A stretch of DNA of 64,000 nucleotides from assembly GCF_000730245.1 (NCBI RefSeq), contig NZ_CP004403.1:682001-746000 (forward strand), written 5' to 3'. Each line of letters opens with the position of its first letter. The stretch's first letter is position 1. Of the stretch, positions 28,338-37,298 are shown piece by piece. The stretch is from an endosymbiont of Acanthamoeba sp. UWC8 (GTDB lineage: Bacteria; Pseudomonadota; Alphaproteobacteria; Rickettsiales; Midichloriaceae). The position numbers and the translations under genes were made by a program. The notes beneath the pieces are model-generated. The model made no database searches. It saw only the letters and a list, made by a program, of their open reading frames with translations, and was not told the origin of the DNA.

Positions 28338-28982
28338 ATGAAATTTATTATAATTGCTAATTCTTTAACCATTTCAAAGGAAGAGATAAAAGATATTGCA
28401 GGGGAAGCAAAAATTATTGCACTCGATGGTATTGCTAATCATCTGCTAAATATTAATATAATACCTCATGCTGTGGTAGGAGATTTTGACTCAATTTTTG
28501 CTGAAACTATAGTTAATTTAAAAAAACTTGATGTAATTTTATATAGAATAAATGATCAAAACAGTACTGATCTGGATAAAGGAATTTGTTTTTGCAAACA
28601 AAATGGTGCAACGGAAATTATTATAATAAATGCATTCGGTGGCACGCGGCTTGATCATAGCTTAATGAATTACAGAACATTAAAAAGACATTACTCAAAG
28701 CAATGCAGAATAAAAATTAAAGAGCAACAGTCATATTTAGAATTGTTTACTAACTCAACTTTGATAATTTCAGGCATCCCGAAATCGAATCTTGCACTAC
28801 TGGCCGCACCGCTTGCAGCGACTACCTCTCAAGGTTTAGAATATGATATGGATAATCATATTCTAGAGTTCGGCTTAAGTGAAAGCACCTCAAACTCGTT
28901 AAAAGCTGAGCAGGCAACTATAGAAATTGCAGGCAGTGCATATTTAATTCATGAACTTAATTGCCAAGTACAACCTATTTAG
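28338..28982 (+). CDS. thiN: Thiamine pyrophosphokinase
   Basis: Phosphorylates thiamine to thiamine pyrophosphate, using ATP. The 214-residue product has the family motifs GDFDSI (48-53), DQNSTDLDKGI (73-83) and AFGGTRLDHSLMN (99-111), and a C-terminal beta-rich thiamine-binding domain. A strong Shine-Dalgarno GAGGAGG precedes the ATG by about 8 bases. It follows phaC on the same strand by 15 bases. It would activate salvaged thiamine; no de novo thiamine genes are seen here. Confidence 0.93.
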   Translation: MKFIIIANSLTISKEEIKDIAGEAKIIALDGIANHLLNINIIPHAVVGDFDSIFAETIVNLKKLDVILYRINDQNSTDLDKGICFCKQNGATEIIIINAFGGTRLDHSLMNYRTLKRHYSKQCRIKIKEQQSYLELFTNSTLIISGIPKSNLALLAAPLAATTSQGLEYDMDNHILEFGLSESTSNSLKAEQATIEIAGSAYLIHELNCQVQPI

Positions 28983-29862
28983 AATTCTTTAAAAATAATT
29001 TAATTGAACCTAAACTAGCCCCGACCAGAATTAAAATCATTGAAATTAATACATTCATACTAAACTCTGCTTTTCCGAGTAAAATCATCCATACTACTCC
29101 TAAGAGCGGCATTAAGTACCCAAATAGCATAACAGCTTTTACATCACCGAACCTTACGGCATACCCCCAAATAGTATAAGCAGCTCCCCAAGGGGCGATA
29201 CCAAGATACATAATAGCTAGTAAATGTTGAGTAGATATAACTGTCGACTCTTCTACAAATATGTGAGTAATAAAAGCTAATATTGATATAATTCCAAGGG
29301 GAAGCCCTACCGAATCAGCAGGAATATCGGAAAATTTTCTATTAATAACGGAAACGAATGACCAAATAATAGAGTTCAAAAACCCCATCATAAATCCGAA
29401 TAATACCTCTCCTTTCATGCTCATCCCACCGTCTTTAGCTGAAATGAAAACAACCCCTATAAACCCGATGACAGCACCGATATAATGCAAATTACTAAGC
29501 TTTTCTTTGAAAAGAAATGCAGCAAAGAATAAGGCAAAAATAGGCCATAGATTAGATACTAAATAAGAAAGCACAGGATCACCATGTTGCATGGCAATTA
29601 AGAATGTAGCATTAGAACTGAATATTCCGATTACATAAGTTAACACATAGTTTAACGGCTGCTTCAATTTAAGCGTAATGCTCCCGTATTTATATTTCCA
29701 ATAAATCATATGTACTATAAATGCAAAAAAATAAGCTATGGAAAGACATAAAAAAGGAGGGATTCCTTTTGTATATATTGAAACGATCGGAAGGGTAGAC
29801 CAAAATATAACTGCAATTAAACCGAGTAGGGTTGCACTCTGAGTATTTTGATTAGAAACCAT
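28975..29862 (-). CDS. DMT-family (EamA) transporter
   Basis: A 295-residue inner-membrane protein with about ten hydrophobic segments in two EamA-like halves (about 10-140 and 155-290). Drug/metabolite transporters of this type move amino acids, nucleotide sugars or other metabolites; the substrate cannot be read from sequence. Several rickettsial homologues carry S-adenosylmethionine, so that is one possibility. A good Shine-Dalgarno (AGGAG) lies 5 bases before the ATG at 29862. The 3' end overlaps that of thiN by 8 bases, tail to tail. Confidence 0.88.
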   Translation of the reverse strand: MVSNQNTQSATLLGLIAVIFWSTLPIVSIYTKGIPPFLCLSIAYFFAFIVHMIYWKYKYGSITLKLKQPLNYVLTYVIGIFSSNATFLIAMQHGDPVLSYLVSNLWPIFALFFAAFLFKEKLSNLHYIGAVIGFIGVVFISAKDGGMSMKGEVLFGFMMGFLNSIIWSFVSVINRKFSDIPADSVGLPLGIISILAFITHIFVEESTVISTQHLLAIMYLGIAPWGAAYTIWGYAVRFGDVKAVMLFGYLMPLLGVVWMILLGKAEFSMNVLISMILILVGASLGSIKLFLKNSK

Positions 29863-30051
29863 GCTAACTCCTCTTTGACAAAATTAGTAGGACTTTATCG
29901 AAAATACATAAGAAAAGCAATAAATTAATGTTTTTTATTTCTCAACCACATGAGAAAATATACACTTTTTATACTTTTTGAAAGTATGGTTTACAATATA
30001 TTCCATCGTTTTATCAGTAATTCTATTCAGACACGGCAAGGTAGGCAAATA

Positions 30052-30792
30052 TTATTTTATCTTCTCAGCAGCATAACCTCTGGCAGAAATATAATCTAAA
30101 AATTCTTTCCCTTCATTAGTAAGCTTGATTCGGTTTTTCTCCTTTTTAGTTAAGCCAGACTTTTGTAAAAAATCTATTAATTTTTCAGAAGAAATTTTAG
30201 GCTGCCCGGCTTCATGAAGTTTAAAAATCGAACTTATCTCTTTACTATCAATCGTCTTATCTTCAGCGCTAGCTAATTTTTTAAGTAAAGCTAACTGGCT
30301 TGGTAAAATTATCTGATATGTGCGCTCAAAATATAGCGATATATATGCATCACACAACAACCCTTTAAGAAGTTCTTTTTCTGATTCCTTATCCTCATTC
30401 TCTTCTAAGAATGTATTTATAGCAAAATATATGTCATTAACCAAACTTATTTCATGCATTCTAACTACCTCTTCAGCGCTTTGCGGTGAATTAGCCGTCG
30501 TTTCTTGTAAAGGTTCAAGAGGGGTAGTTTCAATTTGCCCAGTCTTCATATATTTTTGGGGCACAGCTTTTGTTACAAATTCTTTAATATCCCCTACTTC
30601 TTCTTGATTCCCCGGTATTTCTACATCAACTCCTTGAGGGCTTGAAACCTTCAAACCTCTTTCATGAACAGCATCATTTACTGATACCATAATATTCCTT
30701 AAAGGATTCGCAAAGTACTTAAATATAAAGAACGCAACGATGGGCCATGATATTGCCTGAAGGAAATTTAATATATCTATAAAGTGATCCAT
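30052..30792 (-). CDS. Membrane-anchored protein with possible winged-helix C-terminus
   Basis: From ATG 30792 (AGGATG ribosome-site about 9 bases before it; a TTG at 30813 is upstream in frame) the protein has 246 residues. It has an N-terminal transmembrane helix (about 6-26), a Pro-rich cytoplasmic or periplasmic linker (about 45-105), a Leu/Glu-rich helical part (110-175) and a C-terminal region (about 185-240) with a K-L-T-N-E-G-K-E-F strand as in winged-helix folds. That last point is a fold guess. No known family is recognised. It is divergent from the sensor kinase at 30951. Confidence 0.6.
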   Translation of the reverse strand: MDHFIDILNFLQAISWPIVAFFIFKYFANPLRNIMVSVNDAVHERGLKVSSPQGVDVEIPGNQEEVGDIKEFVTKAVPQKYMKTGQIETTPLEPLQETTANSPQSAEEVVRMHEISLVNDIYFAINTFLEENEDKESEKELLKGLLCDAYISLYFERTYQIILPSQLALLKKLASAEDKTIDSKEISSIFKLHEAGQPKISSEKLIDFLQKSGLTKKEKNRIKLTNEGKEFLDYISARGYAAEKIK

Positions 30793-30950
30793 GACATTAC
30801 ATCCTATTATCAAAAATTAATAAATTAACAAGTTAGCACTATTATTTTTTTTTAAGTATGATATTAAAAGATTATAAGTAACCTTAGGAACGTGAAAAAA
30901 AATAAAAATTTACTTAAATACCCTTTAATCCTTAAAAAGTATAGGGCTTT

Positions 30951-32231
30951 ATGAATAGATTACAAAAATTATTACCCAATCCCCATCAGATAATACCTAA
31001 AGAAAAGATTAAGAAAACCTTATCACCCGTCAACTGTATTTTACCCTCTTATTCCAAATGTTTCAGCAGTAATAACGGGCTTCTTGAAATGATGCAACCT
31101 TTAATCACCCATATAACTAATTTAAGGTTAATGCAGGATCCCGGACTTTCTTATAAAGAAGTTGTTAACGAGTATATTACAAATTTTATTAAAAATGCTC
31201 CGATTGCGGTAGCTTTTTTGGATCTTGATTTAAGAATAGTTACTTATAGCTCTAAATGGACTTTATGGTTTAAGGAAAACTTAACGGCTAAATCCAATTC
31301 TACCCAGCTGGAAGGAAAAAATATAATTGATTTACTTTCTCCATGCCCGAAGTTAATAAAAAAAATATTAAATAATAACTTAAAAGGCATCAGTGAATTT
31401 AGAGATGTTTTAGAATATAAAATCAAAAATCGCACACGTGCAGTCAGGTGGGAATCTTTCCCTTGGCGCGACCATGAACAGAGTCCTCTCGGGGTTGTAG
31501 TTTTTTGTGAGGATATTACCAAAAGGCAACAACTTACTTTACGTGCTAAAAAACTTGAACAGAGCAACCAATTACTTGAGAATTTTGCGTTAATTTTTTC
31601 TCACGACTTAATTCAACCGATACGTCAAATTAGTAATTTTATCGGAATTCTAGAGGAACAATTTAAAGAAGCTAATATAAAAAACACTCAAATAGAACAT
31701 ACCTTCTCAATAATAAATAAAAGTTTATCTCAAATTAATACTCTTTCAGAAGGTATTATACTTTATTGTAGAAAAGGAGAATTAGCAATTAGCTTAGAAC
31801 CGGTATCCTTATTACAGACTATAAATGAGATAAGCAATAGCTGCCTTATGTCCAATCAACTAAACTTAAATCTCTTATTTGATAACACTATATACCTAAA
31901 GGCCAATAGAACCTGCATGCTGCAATTATTTCAAAACTTACTTACTAATGCAGTAAAACACTCTTCTACGGAAAACCCTTTAATCACAATATGCAGTGAG
32001 AAATTAAATAATAATTTTTATAGGGTAACTATTCACAATAAAGGCGCTTGTAGTTCCCGTTATATTAAGAAAAATATATTTGAACCCTTTTGCTCTTCCA
32101 ATAAGGATGGTTCAGGCTTAGGTTTAATGATTTGTAAAAAAATCGTTACTTCGTTTGGCGGAACCATTGATATTAATTCAACAAAAAAACACGGCACTAC
32201 CGTTACCCTAACTCTTCCGGCAGCTGATTAG
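30951..32231 (+). CDS. PAS sensor histidine kinase
   Basis: A 426-residue cytoplasmic kinase: a PAS domain (about 75-190), a short coiled coil (about 192-212), the dimerisation domain with H-box FSHDLIQPIRQI (phospho-acceptor His218) and the ATPase domain with N-box QNLLTNAVKHS (Asn333), F-box (FEPF, 377-380) and G2 box GSGLGLMI (387-394). The G1 box is unusual: HNKGA at 362-366 in place of DxGxG, so ATP binding may be weakened. No membrane segment is seen, so it senses an internal signal. It converges with the XRE-receiver gene with a 4-base overlap, which suggests they are partners. Confidence 0.88.
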   Translation: MNRLQKLLPNPHQIIPKEKIKKTLSPVNCILPSYSKCFSSNNGLLEMMQPLITHITNLRLMQDPGLSYKEVVNEYITNFIKNAPIAVAFLDLDLRIVTYSSKWTLWFKENLTAKSNSTQLEGKNIIDLLSPCPKLIKKILNNNLKGISEFRDVLEYKIKNRTRAVRWESFPWRDHEQSPLGVVVFCEDITKRQQLTLRAKKLEQSNQLLENFALIFSHDLIQPIRQISNFIGILEEQFKEANIKNTQIEHTFSIINKSLSQINTLSEGIILYCRKGELAISLEPVSLLQTINEISNSCLMSNQLNLNLLFDNTIYLKANRTCMLQLFQNLLTNAVKHSSTENPLITICSEKLNNNFYRVTIHNKGACSSRYIKKNIFEPFCSSNKDGSGLGLMICKKIVTSFGGTIDINSTKKHGTTVTLTLPAAD

Positions 32232-32911
32232 CTAGGTAAGGTTACGGTTTTAGTCCAATAAGTGAAAGCTTTATGGAACTGGTCTTTAAATTCCTCAAAA
32301 GAAAAAGATTTTCTTATAAAACCACTCGCCTGCAAATGATAAGAAGAGAGCACATCTTCGCTGCTTACGTTACTGGTTAGCATAATTACCGGTATATCGC
32401 GATATATCGGCCGTTTTTTAATATCTTTTAGAATATCAAAACCTTTCATCCCGGGTAAATATATATCAAGTAATATTAGATCAGGTTTTGGAAATTGGCT
32501 TTTACCTTCTTCATTTGAATCTCTAAAATATTCTAATGCCTGTTGACCGCTATGTATGGTATATATAGTTATCTGCTCGGGGAAATCCTCTAATGCTTTT
32601 CTTATTAAGAATTCATCCTGTAAGTTATCTTCAACTAATAATACGTTAAAATGTGTCTTCTTTTCTTCTACTACAGAATTTTCTGCTTCAAAGCCTTCAA
32701 AAAAGCATGTAATTTGAGCATTAAATATTTTAGCAATTTCATATAGCAAGCTTGCGGATATTTTATTTATTCCCTGCTCATAACGCTGAACTTGTTGAAT
32801 AGAAATATTAAGTTCACTAGCTAATTTTTTTAAAGGCCAACGCATTTTTACTCTAAAATTACGAACCTTTTTACCAAGAAATTTATCTAAATTATTTATT
32901 TCTAAACTCAT
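32228..32911 (-). CDS. XRE helix-turn-helix fused to a receiver domain
   Basis: A 227-residue protein with an unusual domain order. Residues 10-70 are an XRE/Cro-type DNA-binding domain (KKLASELNISIQQVQRYEQGINKIS pattern), and 88-222 a complete receiver: Glu94-Asp95, phospho-acceptor Asp149 (LILLDIYLPG), Thr179 (MLTSN) and Lys201 (FIRKSF). The receiver resembles stand-alone Rcp1-type domains. Usual response regulators put the receiver first. It overlaps the PAS kinase gene by 4 bases, tail to tail, so the kinase is the likely phosphodonor, but the promoter is separate. Target genes are unknown. Confidence 0.87.
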   Translation of the reverse strand: MSLEINNLDKFLGKKVRNFRVKMRWPLKKLASELNISIQQVQRYEQGINKISASLLYEIAKIFNAQITCFFEGFEAENSVVEEKKTHFNVLLVEDNLQDEFLIRKALEDFPEQITIYTIHSGQQALEYFRDSNEEGKSQFPKPDLILLDIYLPGMKGFDILKDIKKRPIYRDIPVIMLTSNVSSEDVLSSYHLQASGFIRKSFSFEEFKDQFHKAFTYWTKTVTLPS

Positions 32912-33076
32912 ATAAGATCAATTAACCATATGATTTTTTATATAATAGCAAAAATAAGCTTAAAAGCTAAGGTAAAATTTTTGTTTTTTTAATGCAGCAT
33001 ACAAACAAGCATTATGGTTTATTAGTTGGTATGTCAGGTTATTAAACTTTCATAAATAAAACTTAAGGAGGAAACT

Positions 33077-33304
33077 ATGGCAGTTAATCAAAATAAAAAG
33101 TCAAATTCACAAAATCTAACCAACGAAGATAAGCAAAGAATGAGTGCTAATTACGCTGCAATGGGCAAAAAAGGTGGAGACACTACCAAAGAAACTTACG
33201 GCAGCGAATTTTACAAAAATATTGGTAAAGAAGGCGGTAATGCACGTAAAGAACAAATGGCTCATTCCTCTTCATATACTAATAAAGAGAAAGGAAATAA
33301 ATAG
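33077..33304 (+). CDS. KGG-motif stress-induced protein
   Basis: A 75-residue hydrophilic protein with two copies of a KGG-type motif (GKKGGDTTKETYG and GKEGGNARKEQM), as in the con-10 / YciG / GsiB-like general-stress families. It is Lys-, Asn- and Gly-rich and has no membrane segment or Cys, so it is probably intrinsically flexible. A very strong ribosome site (AAGGAGG) precedes the ATG, and an intrinsic terminator follows, so it is likely expressed at a high level. The role is unknown; the family is linked with desiccation and stress responses. Confidence 0.85.
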   Translation: MAVNQNKKSNSQNLTNEDKQRMSANYAAMGKKGGDTTKETYGSEFYKNIGKEGGNARKEQMAHSSSYTNKEKGNK

Positions 33305-33696
33305 TTCTTATGCGGGGGGTATTTTTCATACTGAAATATTCGCTTAATAATGAAGACTAAATTATATAACCCGAAGTATTAATTATTTCTAAGATCATAA
33401 AATAATATACTACGGGTTTTTTTACAAAGATTCTTAAAGCATCCTTACCCTTCAATTGAATAACAAGAAAAACCACTTTTTACTAAATATTTGTTTAAAT
33501 TGAGCACTAAATAAGTAGATATTATAACTCTCACACTTTCATAAATTAATATTTTCAATCTTTTTTATAACCATCCAACCTTCTTTTTTTATAAATCTTA
33601 TCTAATAATCAAAAATAGTTCCATGTTCTTAATAAATTATTAACCATATTAGGTTATATTATTTAAGCATTAACAACATAAACTAATCAAAATTAT
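33305..33696. other. Intergenic region before tlc, no gene seen
   Basis: 392 bases between the KGG gene and tlc. It holds the terminator at 33370-33423. I see no open frame with a family match, no tRNA and no strong promoter match. Confidence 0.6.
33370..33423 (+). terminator. Rho-independent terminator of the KGG gene
   Basis: CCCG-A-AGTAT-TA-ATTATTT (33370-33387) pairs with AAATAAT-AGTAT-type sequence ending CGGG (33400-33416) with one mismatch and a two-base bulge. A run of seven T follows directly. The region 33424-33696 up to the tlc start is AT-rich and shows no gene. Confidence 0.75.
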
Positions 33697-35127
33697 ATGA
33701 ATTTTAAGAAATTTATCCCGATACAAGCACACGAGTTACCTAAATTTTTACTCACCTCTTTTATGATGGTGCTAACCCTTTATATATACAGCATTGTAAG
33801 AAATGCTAAAGACGCAATCATTATCTCTAATGTTGGTGCCGAATTAATAAGTACCTTAAAGTTATTCGGCGTACTACCCTTCGCAATAATATTTATGGTA
33901 GCTTACACAAAAATAATTGATTACTTAAATAGAGTCACCACCTACCACGTGGTAAACTGGTTTTTCATGAGCTTCTTCATAGTATTTGATTTATTTCTAT
34001 ACCCGAATACGCATTTAATTCATTTTGATTTAAGCAATATGATAACTAAGCTTCCGGCACTGAAATATTTTTTCGTTATGGTTGAAAATTGGTCATACTC
34101 ATTATTTTATATAATGTCCGAGTTATGGGGCAGTATGATGCTATCATTAATGTTCTGGCAACTTGCAAACCAAATTTATTCTATAACTGACGCGAAAAAG
34201 TTTTATTCACTATTCGGCTTTGTCGGGCAAATCGGCTTATTTTCCGCAGGTTCATTTATGATGCTGTTTACTAAAACCGGTACAACTTGGCAAACTTCAT
34301 TACATTATATAACTTCCTCTATATTATTATCAGGAATATTACTTAGCATTGCATTATTTGTTTTAGGTAATTACCTTGTCGGTAATGATACAATAAACGG
34401 AACCCAAACTAAATCCAAAAAGAAAAAGCCGGGTTTAGTTGAAAGTTTAAAGTATGTTTTCTCCTCTAAATATATAGGATTAATTGCTCTCCTTGTTATA
34501 TGCTATGGTATTTCAATTAATCTGGTGGAAGGAGTGTGGAAAAAGCTAATTCAAATAGTTTATCCAGATCCAAAAGATATTAGTAATTTCGGCGGCAAAG
34601 TACAAATGTACACTGCCCTTGCTACGTTTACCGCGATGCTGGCAAGCTCTTTTGTGCTTCGTATTTTTAGCTGGAGAACGGCTGCTATAATAACTCCTAT
34701 TATTATTTTAATTACCGGAGTACCGTTTTTCATATTTGTAAGTTATAAAGGATGGTTTGCAAATACATTGGATGTGACAAGCACAACTATACTATTCTTC
34801 GCAGTTATATTCGGCGCTACACAAAACGTTTTAAGTAAAGCAATAAAGTATTCTTTCTTTGATCCGACCAAGGAAATGGCTTATATACCGCTTGATGAGG
34901 AACTTAAAGCTAAAGGGAAAGCAGCTGCTGACGTTATCGGCGGCAGGCTGGGGAAATCCGGAGGTGCAATCATTCAGTGGAGCATGCTCTCTTTCATAAC
35001 CGGTTCTACACTTGTTAGCCTTGCTCCCATACTTTCTATTATTTTTGTAATAGTTATGTGCATATGGTTTATTGCAGTAATTAAGCTTAATAAAGAATTT
35101 AAAATAAAATCTTCCGGATCTAACTAA
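33697..35127 (+). CDS. tlc: ADP/ATP translocase (nucleotide transporter, Tlc family)
   Basis: Exchanges bacterial ADP for host ATP across the inner membrane: the energy-parasitism transporter of Rickettsiales, Chlamydiae and plastids. The 476-residue product has about 11-12 hydrophobic segments and family motifs near the start (KFLLTSFMMVLTLYIYSIVRNAKDAI) and in ENWSYSLFYIMSELWGS. It is the strongest single sign of an obligate intracellular lifestyle. It stands alone and is closed by a strong terminator hairpin. Confidence 0.97.
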   Translation: MNFKKFIPIQAHELPKFLLTSFMMVLTLYIYSIVRNAKDAIIISNVGAELISTLKLFGVLPFAIIFMVAYTKIIDYLNRVTTYHVVNWFFMSFFIVFDLFLYPNTHLIHFDLSNMITKLPALKYFFVMVENWSYSLFYIMSELWGSMMLSLMFWQLANQIYSITDAKKFYSLFGFVGQIGLFSAGSFMMLFTKTGTTWQTSLHYITSSILLSGILLSIALFVLGNYLVGNDTINGTQTKSKKKKPGLVESLKYVFSSKYIGLIALLVICYGISINLVEGVWKKLIQIVYPDPKDISNFGGKVQMYTALATFTAMLASSFVLRIFSWRTAAIITPIIILITGVPFFIFVSYKGWFANTLDVTSTTILFFAVIFGATQNVLSKAIKYSFFDPTKEMAYIPLDEELKAKGKAAADVIGGRLGKSGGAIIQWSMLSFITGSTLVSLAPILSIIFVIVMCIWFIAVIKLNKEFKIKSSGSN

Positions 35128-35138
35128 TTTTGTTATTT

Positions 35139-35173
35139 AAGCGGCTTATACTGTTTAGTATAAGCCGCTTTTT
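35139..35173. terminator. Strong bidirectional terminator after tlc
   Basis: Perfect 14-bp stem (35139-35152 with 35157-35170, GTTT loop) with a run of T on the plus-strand side. It lies between convergent tlc and the DciA-like gene. Confidence 0.9.
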
Positions 35174-35232
35174 AATTTAATATAATAAATTATATTAAAA
35201 AAACCAATACAATATTATCTTCTCGCTTTTTA

Positions 35233-35700
35233 CTAAGAAATTTGCTCGGCGATGCTTTGAAATATTTCTTTAATTTCAGGATCTTCAATCTCTGCTAATG
35301 CATTAGTCATGGTACTATTTATAACACCCGGTTTTTTCGGCTGTAGTGTATTTAAGCTTGCATCTTTCTTTTTTCGTTTGGGTATTATCTGTAGTTTAAT
35401 TTTATCTACTGCTCTATAGCCGAAATAGGTTGCAATTTTTTCAACAATTATATTGGAATTCGCCTGAATTTCTAATCCGAATCCTGGGTTTTCAACTCCT
35501 ATAGTTAAAATACCATTAATGTTTTCCTCTCCTTGAAATTTTACTACCACGGGAGAACAAATTTGAGCAATTCTTACTCCTACAATTTGCTGCCAATTGG
35601 CTGTTATTTTAAAGTTAATAAACCCATATTGTTTACATATCGGCTTAGTCACTTCTTCAATAATGTTTATCAGCTTCTTGGGTGCAGAAATTTTTTGCAT
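35233..35700 (-). CDS. dciA: DUF721 protein (DciA-like helicase loader)
   Basis: A 155-residue member of the DUF721/DciA family, the replacement for DnaC/DnaI in most bacteria that loads or helps the replicative helicase DnaB. It has the usual N-terminal helix (KKLINIIEEVTKPICKQYG), WQQIVG at about 36-41, and an alpha-beta domain with VVKFQGEE and LTIGVENPGFGLEIQ. The C-terminal tail is basic and then flexible. It lies one base after the comM start region on the same strand (comM is downstream, with the two adjoining at 35700-35702). Confidence 0.8.
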   Translation of the reverse strand: MQKISAPKKLINIIEEVTKPICKQYGFINFKITANWQQIVGVRIAQICSPVVVKFQGEENINGILTIGVENPGFGLEIQANSNIIVEKIATYFGYRAVDKIKLQIIPKRKKKDASLNTLQPKKPGVINSTMTNALAEIEDPEIKEIFQSIAEQIS

Positions 35701-35701
35701 A

Positions 35702-37210
35702 TCACTTTTGGAATTTACTTATTCTAAAGCTTAAGGCTTCAGCTATATGGTTTTTGCTTATATTTTCCTGATTGTCAAGATCTGCAATAGTCCTGGCAAC
35801 CCTTAATACTCGATTATAACCTCGCATTGAAAGATTAAATTTTTCAACTGCTTTCTTTAAAAAGTCGATTATCTCTCTATTAAGGTTGGTAGCTTTAGTC
35901 AGTACTTCACCGTCGGCATGCGCGTTAAGCTGAATCTTTACTCCACTATATCTGTTTTTTTGTATTTCACGAGCGCGAGTTACACGGGCAGCCACATTTT
36001 CGGAAGATTCGCTCTCATCTTCTTCAATCTCTAAAATATTTACAGCCGGCACATCAACTTTCAAATCAAACCTATCAATAAGAGGGCCTGAAATTTTTGA
36101 TTGATAATCCTCAGCGCACCTGGGAGCCTTGGAACAAGATGAGTTAATATCACCGAAATACCCGCACCTGCAAGGGTTCATCGCAGCAATCAGCTGAAAA
36201 CGCGAGGGGTAGGTAATATGGGAATTTACCCTTGCAATAGTTATGCTACCGGTTTCTATCGGCTGTCTTAAGGATTCTAAAACATTACGGGGAAATTCAG
36301 GCAGTTCATCTAAAAACAATACTCCGTTATGAGCAAGGGTCACTTCTCCGGGTTTAGCATTTCTTCCACCCCCTACAATTGCAGCCATTGAAGAGGATGA
36401 ATGAGGATCTCGATAAGGCCTTTTAGTAATAATTCCTTCAGAATCGGCAATAATCCCTGAAATACTTGCAACCACACTTACCTCCAGCACTTCTTCAGAC
36501 GTAAGCGGCGGCACAATTCCGGGCAAACGTTTTGCAAGCATCGATTTACCTGAACCGGGAGGGCCGATCATCAACATATTATGCCCTCCTGCAGCAGCAA
36601 TCTCTAAGGCTCGCTTAGCAATCCTTTGCCCTCTTATATCTTTAAGATCCGGATACTCGCATACATATTCAACCTTATCAACTTGCGGACATGTAATGAA
36701 GTGCTTTCCGTTTAAATGGTGAATTAAAGCTATAAGCGAACTTGCTGCAACTATTGAATTATTACCCGACCATGCTGCTTCTTTTCCATTTAACTCTGGA
36801 CAAATCACTCCCAATTCCTGTGAATTAGCAAATATCGCAGCCGGAAGTACACCATTCACATTCTTTATTTTACCGTCAAGCGAGAGTTCACCCATAATAA
36901 TATATTTTTCTACTTCCTCTTGCGAGACTATTTCAAGTGAAACTAATAATCCAACGGCAATAGCCAAATCAAAATGATTACCTTCTTTTAAAAGATCGGC
37001 AGGGGAAAGATTCACCGTAATTCTTTTTGCCGGGAAAGCAATCGCCATACTATGAAATGCTGCTCTTACTCTTTCTTTAGATTCTGCAACCGATTTATCA
37101 GCAAGCCCGACAATATTAAAACATGGTAATCCCGGTGCTATATGTACTTGAACATCTACTTCCTTACATTCTATTCCTAAAAAGCAAACAGTTTTTATAC
37201 TAGCAATCAT
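35702..37210 (-). CDS. comM: Mg-chelatase-like ATPase ComM/YifB
   Basis: AAA+ ATPase; in other bacteria ComM is a helicase that helps branch migration during natural transformation. The 502-residue product (from the first ATG, 37210) has the N-terminal CheY/HSP-like domain (APGLPCFNIVGLADKSVAESKERVRAA), Walker A MIGPPGSGKSMLAKRLP, Walker B VLFLDELPEF, sensor MNPCRCGYFG and a C-terminal domain. An upstream TTG two codons before is also in frame. It is upstream of the dciA-like gene and probably shares its transcript. Confidence 0.93.
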   Translation of the reverse strand: MIASIKTVCFLGIECKEVDVQVHIAPGLPCFNIVGLADKSVAESKERVRAAFHSMAIAFPAKRITVNLSPADLLKEGNHFDLAIAVGLLVSLEIVSQEEVEKYIIMGELSLDGKIKNVNGVLPAAIFANSQELGVICPELNGKEAAWSGNNSIVAASSLIALIHHLNGKHFITCPQVDKVEYVCEYPDLKDIRGQRIAKRALEIAAAGGHNMLMIGPPGSGKSMLAKRLPGIVPPLTSEEVLEVSVVASISGIIADSEGIITKRPYRDPHSSSSMAAIVGGGRNAKPGEVTLAHNGVLFLDELPEFPRNVLESLRQPIETGSITIARVNSHITYPSRFQLIAAMNPCRCGYFGDINSSCSKAPRCAEDYQSKISGPLIDRFDLKVDVPAVNILEIEEDESESSENVAARVTRAREIQKNRYSGVKIQLNAHADGEVLTKATNLNREIIDFLKKAVEKFNLSMRGYNRVLRVARTIADLDNQENISKNHIAEALSFRISKFQK

Positions 37211-37298
37211 TAGCAATTTATATTATTTAATTAAAGTTATTACTGCTATAGCATGTTAAATATGCTATTTCTAGGAAAGAATTTTATATATCTATGTT

